Shown here: positions 14,538 to 21,226 of the stretch, piece after piece
How positions within the stretch are numbered: the stretch's first letter is position 1
How the letters are laid out: the number at the start of each line of letters is the position of its first letter
IMG/VR virus record: IMGVR_UViG_3300046004_002881
Location: 1 to 32,160 of that record
DNA: 32,160 bases
Origin: a virus
Reading direction: 5' to 3' (one strand)
The notes under the pieces: generated by a model
Database searches by the model: none
Seen by the model: the letters and a program-made list of their open reading frames with translations, nothing else
Told to the model about the DNA's origin: nothing
Made by a program: the position numbers and the translations under genes

Positions 14538-15812
14538 ATGGCACTAACCGACACACTCATTAAAGCCAACAATCACAAGGACGCAGACGGCAAAGTAAAA
14601 GTCGCTCCTTACAAGCTGTATGACGAGAAAGGTTTGTTTTTACAAGTTACCCCAAATGGGGGTAAGTGGTGGCGTCTAAAATATCAATTTGACGGTAAAG
14701 AAAAATTACTCTCATTAGGCACTTATCCTGAAGTGCCATTGGCTGGCAAGTGGCAAGACCCCAAAACTAAAAAAATTTGGCTTGATGGTGCAAGGGATAA
14801 GCGCGATAAAGCAAGGGAGCTAATAGCCAGTGAAGTTGACCCTAGCGAAAACCGCAAGAATATAAAAGCGACTGATAAGCTAAACACAGCCAATAGTTTT
14901 GAAGCCTTGGCGCGTGAGTGGGCGAAAAGTTACTTCACCAACAAAACAGAGTCACACCAAGAACGCACCATGAGGCGTTTAGAACTTTATGTTTTCCCAT
15001 GGTTAGGCAGTAAGGCGATATCTGAAATAACCGCGCCACAGATACTAGAAACCGTTAAGCGTATTGAAAACTTGAACAAACTTGAAACAGCACACAGAAC
15101 ATTGCAAGCCACTAGCCAAGTGTTTCGCCATGCGGTACAGACTGGCAGAGCATTACGCGACCCATGTGTGGATTTAAGGGGCGCGTTACCTGCTACAGTT
15201 GTTAAGCACATGGCATCATTCACAGAGCCTAAAGAAATTGCCGAACTGTTACGTGCAATAGACGGCTTCACAGGTTCGTTTACCGTTCAAACAGCACTTA
15301 GGTTATCGCCATTAGTATTTACGCGCCCTAGCGAGTTACGCACAGCTAAATGGGCAGATATTGATTTAGAGGCAAACGAATGGCGTTATCGTGTAAGCAA
15401 AACTCAGATAGATCACCTAGTACCATTGTCAACACAGGCGGCTAAATTGTTTGCTGAAATGAAAGCATTATCAGGTCATGGCGAATTTGTTTTTCAAGGT
15501 GGACACGACCCTAAAAAACCTATGAGTGCGGCGGCTATCAATGCAGCATTAAAACGCATGGGTTACGACACCCAAAAAGATATAACCGCTCATGGTTTCA
15601 GGGCAATGGCACGCACCATATTGCATGAGAGATTAAACATTGACCCCCATGTGATTGAACATCAACTAGCGCACAAAGTGCCTGATGCATTAGGCGCGGC
15701 ATATAACCGCACCAAGTTTATTGAACAACGCACAACGATGATGCAAGTATGGGCTGATTACTTAGACGAACTAAAAGCTGGTGCGAAGGTATTGCCATTT
15801 AAGCAAGCCTAA
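14538..15812 (+). CDS. P4-type tyrosine recombinase (integrase)
   Basis: This site-specific recombinase, probably integrating at the ssrA 3' end, has 424 residues from the ATG at 14538. This start gives MALTDT, the typical family N-terminus, with GGAG nine bases upstream. Earlier TTG/ATG codons at 14517 and 14520 add only a few atypical residues. The N-terminal DUF4102-like arm-binding domain (about 1-105) is followed by a SAM-like core-binding domain (about 120-215) and the catalytic domain. Catalytic residues are Arg263 (TRPSELRTAKW), His352 and Arg355 (HGFRAMAR), His379 and Tyr389. A short insert (about 70-84, GKWQDPKTKKIWLDG) interrupts the usual LGxYPEVxLAxAR region. All key residues are intact. 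Confidence 0.95.
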   Translation: MALTDTLIKANNHKDADGKVKVAPYKLYDEKGLFLQVTPNGGKWWRLKYQFDGKEKLLSLGTYPEVPLAGKWQDPKTKKIWLDGARDKRDKARELIASEVDPSENRKNIKATDKLNTANSFEALAREWAKSYFTNKTESHQERTMRRLELYVFPWLGSKAISEITAPQILETVKRIENLNKLETAHRTLQATSQVFRHAVQTGRALRDPCVDLRGALPATVVKHMASFTEPKEIAELLRAIDGFTGSFTVQTALRLSPLVFTRPSELRTAKWADIDLEANEWRYRVSKTQIDHLVPLSTQAAKLFAEMKALSGHGEFVFQGGHDPKKPMSAAAINAALKRMGYDTQKDITAHGFRAMARTILHERLNIDPHVIEHQLAHKVPDALGAAYNRTKFIEQRTTMMQVWADYLDELKAGAKVLPFKQA

Positions 15813-15978
15813 GCCGATTTAACGCGATTTAAGCCATTATTTCACGCTAGCGGTAAATCCGGAGGGTATTTTAATTTTAACCAGTTTAACCACATCTAGG
15901 CATGCTTAATTAGCATTTGCGAACAACTTAACCCTTAACGGCTGGTGTGGTTTCTTATTTGAGGCGGTAAAGGGCATT

Positions 15979-16614
15979 ATGAAAGATAATTTAGAGCTAT
16001 GGCGTAAAATTAACACATATAAATTATGGCAAGCTACATTATTGATTATCGGTCAATCCCCTGATGAGTGGGCTATATCAAAAATACTTGTAGGTGACAC
16101 TCCAAATGGTTTTTTGCCTATTTTTGAAAAAATGATAGAGGATGCGAAAGAGTACAAAAGTTATAAAGATGAAGTCGACGAGAATGTATTTCAGACTGTG
16201 ACTATTTTTGATGATTTTGTATTAATGACTTATAACATCAATGATAAAGAAAATAGAACTTATGAAGAATGGCTATCAACCGAAGTTAGTAAAGGTGAAA
16301 TGCGTGATTGGGTTAAATTAAGGGGCTACAAAACAAATTTCTTCACAGATGGCGGCTTGGCCGAATTTGAGACAATCGTACAAATGCAGAGCATAAACCC
16401 TCGCGCTCACGTTTCTGATAATCTAGCAATTCTTAATCAAGCCGCATTAAAGTTTTGGGCAAATGCCGACCCTAAAGACAACGCTACACACCCAATCAAT
16501 CCAACGGTAGCCTCTTGGCTAGTTTCCCGTGGTTATTCTCAAGCATTAGCTGGTAGGGGCGCAACAATTATCAGGCCAGAGTGGGCAACAAAAGGCCGCA
16601 AGGCCGACAAATAG
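15979..16614 (+). CDS. Hypothetical protein of the integrated element
   Basis: The 211-residue protein is not recognised. It is acidic in the first 120 residues (EKMIEDAKEYKSYKDEVDEN) and has tryptophans at ELWRKINTYKLWQATLLI and WLSTEVSKGEMRDWVKLRGYKTNFF. The C-terminal part (HPINPTVASWLVSRGYS...) is basic and ends KGRKADK. No membrane segment or signal peptide is seen. AAAGGG five bases before the ATG supports the start. It sits 166 bases after the integrase, before an AlpA-like regulator, a position often held by element-specific proteins of unknown role. A+T content is higher than in the prophage. Confidence 0.7.
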   Translation: MKDNLELWRKINTYKLWQATLLIIGQSPDEWAISKILVGDTPNGFLPIFEKMIEDAKEYKSYKDEVDENVFQTVTIFDDFVLMTYNINDKENRTYEEWLSTEVSKGEMRDWVKLRGYKTNFFTDGGLAEFETIVQMQSINPRAHVSDNLAILNQAALKFWANADPKDNATHPINPTVASWLVSRGYSQALAGRGATIIRPEWATKGRKADK

Positions 16615-16748
16615 TGACACCCTACAAGCCAATTTATATAAGGGTTTCATAAGACCGACACTATTAAGAGTAAATCCCTTTCTATTTTTTACTAATTTAA
16701 TAAGCTGCATGATTCGCCCTGTCACTTTCGACAACAGGAGAACACTTC

Positions 16749-16994
16749 ATGCAACAACTAAAATCAGAACTAACCAAAGTAATCCCCGAAGCCCTCGCAA
16801 ATTTTGATGCAATGCCAGATAGTGCTTATATTCGTTTGCCCGTAATGCGAGGCTTATATGGTGTTTCTAGTGCATCTATTTGGCGGGGAGTTAAGAGCTT
16901 AACAATCCCAAAACCTGCAAAGCTAACCGAACGAACAACCGCGTGGTCTGTGCGGCTGATAAGAGCTGATTTAGCGGCCAAGGCTGCGGCTTAA
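16749..16994 (+). CDS. AlpA-family DNA-binding regulator (excisionase-like)
   Basis: The 81-residue product has the AlpA pattern: an IRLPVMRGLYGVSSASIWRGV helix-turn-helix (about 27-50), then IPKPAKLTERTTAWSVRLIRADLAAKAA, matching the fPKPxKLgxRxvaWrxxdvxxwla consensus. AlpA proteins in P4-type elements activate integrase expression or act as excisionases. CAGGAG at 16734-16739 precedes the ATG. The arginine-rich recognition area is present. The gene is followed 2 bases later by a small unknown gene, so they are probably cotranscribed. Confidence 0.85.
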   Translation: MQQLKSELTKVIPEALANFDAMPDSAYIRLPVMRGLYGVSSASIWRGVKSLTIPKPAKLTERTTAWSVRLIRADLAAKAAA

Positions 16995-16996
16995 TC

Positions 16997-17260
16997 ATGA
17001 CCACTACCAACGAAAATATCAAACTTGAAAATGAAGTGTTTGCGGCATACATATCCAAAGGTGAAGCTATATATGGTTTCCAATTTACACCTGAAGCCAT
17101 AATCAATGATTTAAAAGCTAAGTCTATAGAGTATGCAATCAGCACAGAGCCACCAACTGCAAAAATAGCAAAACTGCTAAAAAAATATCACGGCGTATTT
17201 ATGATTAAAGACGGTAACACCCCGCGTATAACCGTCTTTTTTAAAGCTGAAGTTGTTTAG
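16997..17260 (+). CDS. Small hypothetical protein
   Basis: This 87-residue protein is not recognised. It has two likely helices (about 5-22 and 28-48, FTPEAIINDLKAKSIEYAI) and a C-terminal beta segment (GVFMIKDGNTPRITVFFKAEVV). It lies between the AlpA-like gene (2-base gap) and the relaxase GTG start (2-base gap), so it is part of the same operon and may help mobilization or control. The function is unknown. Confidence 0.7.
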   Translation: MTTTNENIKLENEVFAAYISKGEAIYGFQFTPEAIINDLKAKSIEYAISTEPPTAKIAKLLKKYHGVFMIKDGNTPRITVFFKAEVV

Positions 17261-17262
17261 GC

Positions 17263-17997
17263 GTGGCATCAAATCACATTATTAGGCTAGGTAAGATTAA
17301 GGGCGACTTAGGTGTTTCAAGTGCATTGAAGCATAACAAACGTACATTGCAAATTAAGCACGGTGTTAGTTCACACATAGACGCGACTAGAACATCATTG
17401 AACTATTCGCTAGTGAATAAAGACAGCTCCGAAGCAATAACGATGCACGCAAAAGTGCAAATGGTTAAAGCGGGCATTAACAAGCCCCGTAAAAACGGTG
17501 TGATGGCGGTCGAGATTATCTTTAGTTTGCCGACTGACAGACACGCCCAAAATACGAGGCCGTTCTTTATTGATTGTTTTGAGTGGGTGAAGCTAAACTT
17601 TGCAGGTGAATTGCTATCTTTTGATGTACACCTAGACGAAAGCGCACCACATGCTCACGCGCTTATATTGCCCTTGATTGATGGCAAGATGCAAGGGAAT
17701 CGCATGGTGGGCAGTACAGGCAACCTGATGCGCTTAATCAATAAGTTTCATTTAGACGTAGCAAGGCATTACCGATTAAGTAAGAACGACAAGACACGTT
17801 TATCAGCTATGGATAAGCAAACCCTTGCAAAGCTTGTATTAACGCATCTAAAGCATGACCCCGTGATGAAGTCGTGCGTTTGGTCTTGTATTCGAGATTT
17901 AATCGGTAAAGACCCATTGCCGTTTGCTCAAATGCTATCCATTCCATTGACGTTTGCCACGCCTCCAATAAGCAAAATAAGCGCCTCAATAAGTTAA
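17263..17997 (+). CDS. Pre/Mob-type relaxase (plasmid recombination enzyme)
   Basis: The 244-residue protein starts at GTG two bases after the previous stop. Its core motif HLDESAPHAHALILPL (123-138) is the HxDExxPHxH metal-binding motif of the MobV/Pre family, which nicks oriT in mobilizable plasmids and elements. Upstream SHIDATRTSLNYSLV corresponds to motif I, with the Asn/Tyr region. Family members are often 300-500 residues with a coiled-coil tail. This one ends soon after the nuclease domain (KDPLPFAQMLSIPL...), so it may be a short form or truncated at the 3' end. It gives the element a route to mobilization by a helper conjugative system. Confidence 0.85.
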   Translation: MASNHIIRLGKIKGDLGVSSALKHNKRTLQIKHGVSSHIDATRTSLNYSLVNKDSSEAITMHAKVQMVKAGINKPRKNGVMAVEIIFSLPTDRHAQNTRPFFIDCFEWVKLNFAGELLSFDVHLDESAPHAHALILPLIDGKMQGNRMVGSTGNLMRLINKFHLDVARHYRLSKNDKTRLSAMDKQTLAKLVLTHLKHDPVMKSCVWSCIRDLIGKDPLPFAQMLSIPLTFATPPISKISASIS

Positions 17998-18008
17998 GGT
18001 GAAAGTAC

Positions 18009-18107
18009 AAACACTATATATAGCGTTTAGCACCCCAAAAACACCAAACGCTATCCTGTGTATAGTGTTTTGATATTAACCATCCTTAACCGTATCGGTT
18101 AAGGATG
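18009..18107. repeat. Nested inverted repeats after the relaxase (possible oriT, operator or attenuator)
   Basis: AAACACTATATATAGCGTTT (18009-18028) pairs imperfectly with 18046-18070 (AAACGCTAT...TATAGTGTTT) across a 17-base spacer. Then CATCCTTAACC (18081-18091) and GGTTAAGGATG (18097-18107) form a perfect 11-bp stem with the loop GTATC. No T-run follows. The structures fill the gap between relaxase and helix-turn-helix gene. Nicking origins often hold such repeats, but control of the next gene is equally possible. Confidence 0.7.
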
Positions 18108-18124
18108 CAACAAGGGATTGACCA

Positions 18125-18646
18125 ATGACAGGCAGAACAGCAACACCAAAAGAAATAACAGAGATACTAGCTTTGCGTGAAGCAGGCTATAGCGTTTTAC
18201 ATATAAGTCAAAAACTTGGCTTTAGCGTAAGAACCATACATAGGCACTTAGCAGAAAATAGCGTTAAAAAAGGTAGTCAAAAGAAAGAGGTGATTGAAAA
18301 TGCAAGGGTAGAGCTATCTAAAATCATTACATCAAACCTAGCCATACGTGATGAAGCGGCTAAGCTGATTATTGATGACATAGCGCACTCAAACCACCTT
18401 AGAGCTATCCTCATAGATGCATCAGAGCAATTAAAGGCAACAACGCTACAGGAAGCCGTGTTGGTAATGAGAGGGGCGGCGGCTTACTCAACAGCGTTTA
18501 AAAACACATCCGACACCATACGCCACTCATTAGGAGTAGATAAGCTTATTGATGAGGCAAGCGAGCTACCAGAGCTAATCATTTCTGAATTAACTAATGA
18601 ACAGATTAAAGAAATGACTAGAGATGCAATGGTCACGGAAGATTAA
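18125..18646 (+). CDS. Helix-turn-helix DNA-binding protein
   Basis: The 173-residue protein opens with a resolvase/terminase-small-subunit-like helix-turn-helix: TPKEITEILALREAGYSVLHISQKLGFSVRTIHRHLAE (about 7-45). A basic linker (KKGSQKKE) and a mostly helical, acidic C-terminal two thirds of unknown fold follow. Such proteins in integrated elements may control transfer genes or bind the element's origin. Here the large inverted repeats just upstream are an obvious candidate binding site (inference). It ends with ELTNEQIKEMTRDAMVTED. No close family is recognised beyond the HTH. Confidence 0.75.
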   Translation: MTGRTATPKEITEILALREAGYSVLHISQKLGFSVRTIHRHLAENSVKKGSQKKEVIENARVELSKIITSNLAIRDEAAKLIIDDIAHSNHLRAILIDASEQLKATTLQEAVLVMRGAAAYSTAFKNTSDTIRHSLGVDKLIDEASELPELIISELTNEQIKEMTRDAMVTED

Positions 18647-18757
18647 ATCAACAATACATGTCATGCTTGTGTCACACCTATGACGGTGTATGCCTTAGGT
18701 TTGAACAGGTATATAGTAGCCCTTCGTTAAAAAAATAGCAGACCTGATTTGAAAACT

Positions 18758-18837
18758 GGATTAATAGCGAGAAACTTTAATCCCTAAACACGGCGTGGGA
18801 TTGTTTGCCGTGTAAATAAAAAGAAATATTTATGCAA
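18758..18837 (+). promoter_or_regulatory. Structured leader repeat, copy 1
   Basis: This sequence is about 89% identical to 19745-19823 and ends at the start codon. Hairpin 1 pairs GGATTAA (18758-18764) with TTAATCC (18777-18783). Hairpin 2 pairs ACACGGC (18788-18794) with GCCGTGT (18807-18813) around a 12-base loop. An AAGAAAT ribosome-binding area and the ATG follow. It is probably transcribed as a 5' untranslated leader of the exported protein gene. Confidence 0.6.
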
Positions 18838-19692
18838 AAACCCCTATTAAATTTTTTGGTAACTGTGCTTTTTGCAGTTCATTATTCATCGTTAATGGCT
18901 GCGGAATATGTAACATATCAGGATGATGATAAGCAAAAAGAAAAGTTAGTCCATGAGAAAACAGAAGCATCAGCTAAAGAGTTTATTGGAAAAACATTCT
19001 GGTATGTGCCAAAGCCTACGGCGAACTACAGAATAGTATTTTTCTCAAGTCTTCCGAATAGACATACTTTTGTTCAAGAATCATTCTATAACGAAGTGCA
19101 AGGTAAGCGTGGTGTTGGTCAATTTAAACCACTAGAAAAAACCACATTTAAAGTTACAAATGTTTATCCATATGTTGACCCATACTCACGTCGTGATGAT
19201 GTTTATACTTATGAGATTCAATTTCCTGATGGAAAATTAGGGTATATACAAGGACGTATAGGTTATGGCGGGACTCCTTTTGATGGATTTGAGGGGCACC
19301 TGTATGGAGGTTACCTTGACCCTAAGGGTGAATATATTTTTACTGAGGATTCTGATGTAGTTTTAGCTAGAGAGCTTCAAAAAGAAGAGTTAGCTAAAAG
19401 CGAAGAAGAGAATGCACTAAAGAAAGAAATTGAAGTTCATAAAGCTATGGAGGCAGCGCAGATAGTACATGACAAAAAAGAGAAAATAGCGGCGTCAAAA
19501 GCAAAAGCAAAATGGAAAGCAAAAGGTGGAGTGAGTATTGGAATGACAAAATCGCAAGTGCTTGCATCTAATTGGGGAAAACCAAACGAAGTTAATAGAA
19601 CTATCACAGCTGGCGAAAATAGTGAGCAGTGGGTTTTTGATGGGGGTTACCTTTATTTTACTAACGGCAAGCTAACTGCAATACAGAATTGA
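18832..19692 (+). CDS. Exported protein with BamE/SmpA-like C-terminal domain
   Basis: The 286-residue product has an N-terminal signal peptide (hydrophobic 4-23, cleavage likely near SSLMAAEY). The central region (about 40-165) is unrecognised and rich in aromatic residues (KTFWYVPKPTANYRIVFFSSLP). A charged coiled-coil follows (about 178-225, EEENALKKEIEVHKAMEAAQIV). The final part, VSIGMTKSQVLASNWGKPNEVNRTI...EQWVFDGGYLYFTNGKLTAIQN, is the BamE/SmpA-like beta fold found in many envelope proteins. It would act in the periplasm or envelope. It is cargo of the integrated element. The start is preceded by the duplicated structured leader. Confidence 0.8.
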   Translation: MQKPLLNFLVTVLFAVHYSSLMAAEYVTYQDDDKQKEKLVHEKTEASAKEFIGKTFWYVPKPTANYRIVFFSSLPNRHTFVQESFYNEVQGKRGVGQFKPLEKTTFKVTNVYPYVDPYSRRDDVYTYEIQFPDGKLGYIQGRIGYGGTPFDGFEGHLYGGYLDPKGEYIFTEDSDVVLARELQKEELAKSEEENALKKEIEVHKAMEAAQIVHDKKEKIAASKAKAKWKAKGGVSIGMTKSQVLASNWGKPNEVNRTITAGENSEQWVFDGGYLYFTNGKLTAIQN

Positions 19693-19744
19693 CAGGGAAT
19701 ATACACGCCAAACATCAGGTTGGCATTCTAATAAGCTTTTAATC

Positions 19745-19823
19745 GGATTAATAGCGAGAGCCTTTAAGCCCTAAGCATGGCGGGGATTGTTTGCTGTGTA
19801 AATAACAAGGAATATTTATGCAA
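19745..19823 (+). promoter_or_regulatory. Structured leader repeat, copy 2
   Basis: This is the second copy of the approximately 80-bp leader, with 8 substitutions and one 1-base gap. Hairpin 2 is kept: GCATGGC (19775-19781) still pairs with GCTGTGT (19793-19799). Two C-to-T changes give G-U pairs, which suggests selection on RNA pairing. Hairpin 1 has one mismatch (GGATTAA with TTAAGCC). AAGGAAT and the ATG at 19818 follow. Confidence 0.6.
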
Positions 19824-19988
19824 GTCTTAACGATAGAGCAAGCGGCTGATTACCTGGAGGAAGCAACGATTAAAAAATCAGTTGATAGTGGCTATGCGAT
19901 TGTCCACAGTGGATTTTCGCCTACCGGTGTGAAATTTACGTTAGTCAATGATATGTACGGTCATGCCAGTTTAATAGAGGTGATGTAA
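19818..19988 (+). CDS. Small hypothetical protein (56 residues)
   Basis: The reading MQVLTIEQAADYLEEATIKK... runs to TAA at 19986-19988. I do not recognise it. The start EQAADYLEEATIKKSVDSGYAIV suggests a helix followed by beta strands. Evidence that it is real: an AAGGAA ribosome-binding site six bases before the ATG, a leader shared with the upstream exported-protein gene, and an intrinsic terminator directly after the stop. It is below most ORF length cutoffs. Confidence 0.6.
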   Translation: MQVLTIEQAADYLEEATIKKSVDSGYAIVHSGFSPTGVKFTLVNDMYGHASLIEVM

Positions 19989-19997
19989 GCTTAGAGT

Positions 19998-20036
19998 CAC
20001 TAGCAAAGTAATAAATTATTTTGCTAGTGGTTTTTA
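19998..20036 (+). terminator. Rho-independent terminator
   Basis: CACTAGCAAA (19998-20007) pairs perfectly with TTTGCTAGTG (20020-20029) across a 12-base A/T-rich loop, followed by GTTTTT. It lies 9 bases after the 56-residue gene and ends that unit. Confidence 0.85.
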
Positions 20037-20120
20037 GATAAGTCACTAGTTAGTTAATCAAACATGACGCGCATAAGTTAGTTCAAACCCATCAAATTCT
20101 CCATTAATCTGAGAAACAAC

Positions 20121-20504
20121 ATGAAAAAAATAATCACACCACTAATAATCGCGCTTCTACTTTCTGCGTGCGCTACCTACGAAAACACACGTAAGCCAGA
20201 AAATATGACCACGGTTGTTCTAAACGCGGGCTATCAATCGGCTTATCGAACAATAAGGGAGAGACTAATGACCGAGTGCGGATTTGACGAGAGAATGGTT
20301 TCTGGAAACATTTACTCTGACTTAAAGACAGCAGAGCTCAATGTTCAGATGAATGGAATTTATTATTTATCTGTAGATTTGCGAGCATTACCTGATGACA
20401 AAACGGAATTGAGTCACTATGTGCATAACAAGAGCGGGGGCTATCTAGGGTCTATCGTGCAGTGGGTAAATGAAAGCAAACGTGAATGTAAGATGTCGCA
20501 GTAA
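20121..20504 (+). CDS. Small lipoprotein, unknown function
   Basis: The 127-residue product starts MKKIITPLIIALLLSACATY, a lipoprotein signal with Cys17 after LLSA. It should therefore be anchored in the membrane facing the periplasm. The mature part (AYRTIRERLMTECGFDERMVSGNIYSDLKTAELNVQM) looks like an alpha/beta periplasmic domain seen in other small lipoproteins of unknown role. It has Cys57 and Cys123, which could form a disulfide. It is the last gene of the integrated element, 225 bases before the right att copy. Confidence 0.75.
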   Translation: MKKIITPLIIALLLSACATYENTRKPENMTTVVLNAGYQSAYRTIRERLMTECGFDERMVSGNIYSDLKTAELNVQMNGIYYLSVDLRALPDDKTELSHYVHNKSGGYLGSIVQWVNESKRECKMSQ

Positions 20505-20656
20505 CTCAAAAATGCAGAACAAACGTTTAATTATTTTAAGACTTTAATAGAGATAGTGATTTATTGACGCTATAAATGAAGCCGAAAATAAAGCGTAACG
20601 TGACACATTAGAGGTGGTAAGTTTTGAGCGTAAACAGGTGAGACATTGATTAAATT

Positions 20657-20699
20657 GGGGTAACTTTAGGGGTAACTTAACTATCTGTAATTTACAGAT
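20657..20699. repeat. GGGGTAACTT repeats and palindrome beside the right att
   Basis: Two exact direct copies of GGGGTAACTT lie at 20657-20666 and 20669-20678 and match the pair beside the left att. Immediately after is the palindrome ATCTGTAA-T-TTACAGAT (20683-20699). The layout suits integrase arm-binding and accessory-factor sites next to an att core. Confidence 0.6.
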
Positions 20700-20728
20700 G
20701 CCTTTACCCATTGGCTTATAGTAGTTTG

Positions 20729-20758
20729 TTCGATTGACCCCAGCCCATTTAAGTGTTT
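20729..20758 (+). repeat. Degenerate att core copy (right end of element)
   Basis: TTCGATT-GACCCCAG-CCCATTTAAGTGTTT aligns with 14341-14374 over its length, with about four bases missing in the acceptor/CCA part and two substitutions. It is followed, like the left copy, by a tTCAAAAG sequence and a terminator. The ssrA 3' end is no longer intact here, so excision from this pair may be impaired. Confidence 0.6.
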
Positions 20759-20781
20759 CACAAGGTGTCAAAAGTAGGATT

Positions 20782-20816
20782 AAAGCCATATTCCGCAAGG
20801 GGTGTGGCTTTTTTTT
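20782..20816 (+). terminator. Rho-independent terminator after right att
   Basis: AAAGCCATAT (20782-20791) pairs with GTGTGGCTTT (20802-20811) with two G-U pairs, followed by a T-run to 20816. Its place behind an ssrA-like remnant parallels the terminator at 14396-14431 and it may be the ancestral ssrA terminator. Confidence 0.75.
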
Positions 20817-21226
20817 GCCCATAATCTGTGTTGGCTGAGTCGCTTTGTATCGTGAGTTCAATCAAGCAGAGTCAGATGTACATGACAGCCTCAATGAAAG
20901 TACTTTATATAAAATAGCTTGCAGAAGACCGCGAGCAATAGGACTGCGACAGCATGCGATTTTCACCATTTTTTTCTTCCAGTAGTCTTTAATAGTTATT
21001 GTTTTTAACCATTACCTAACTATTTATACCCAACTCAAATCTGCCTTGACAATAGCCTGCTGCTGATAAATAAGAGTAAATTCGAAACTGAAATATATGC
21101 TTAATCAAAATTTTTAATATTTTGATGATTAATATGGCTAATTAAGCATTAAAAATGCACAGGACATGCAAGCAGCATCAGCACAATTTATCTTGAATGG
21201 GTATTTTTTACAGAAAAAACTAACCA
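20817..21226. other. Gene-free region before the histidine kinase
   Basis: No supported gene was found in these 410 bases, which are A/T-rich and probably mark the return to host chromosome. A TTGACA at 21046-21051 followed by GATAAATAA at about 21065-21073 is a possible but poorly spaced promoter for the kinase operon. Confidence 0.5.

Larger units (their letters stand above)
14341..20758 (+). mobile_element. Integrative (mobilizable) element between two att copies
   Basis: The element is bounded by the att core at 14341-14374 and its degenerate copy at 20729-20758. It carries a P4-type integrase next to the left end reading inward, an AlpA-like regulator, a Pre/Mob relaxase and several accessory genes. 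No conjugation (type IV secretion) genes are present, so transfer would need a helper. It lies in tandem with the prophage at the same ssrA site. Confidence 0.7.

Noticed and set aside
20544-20861. Minus-strand reading across the right att and terminator
   Set aside because: It spans the repeats, att core and terminator and has no recognisable protein features.
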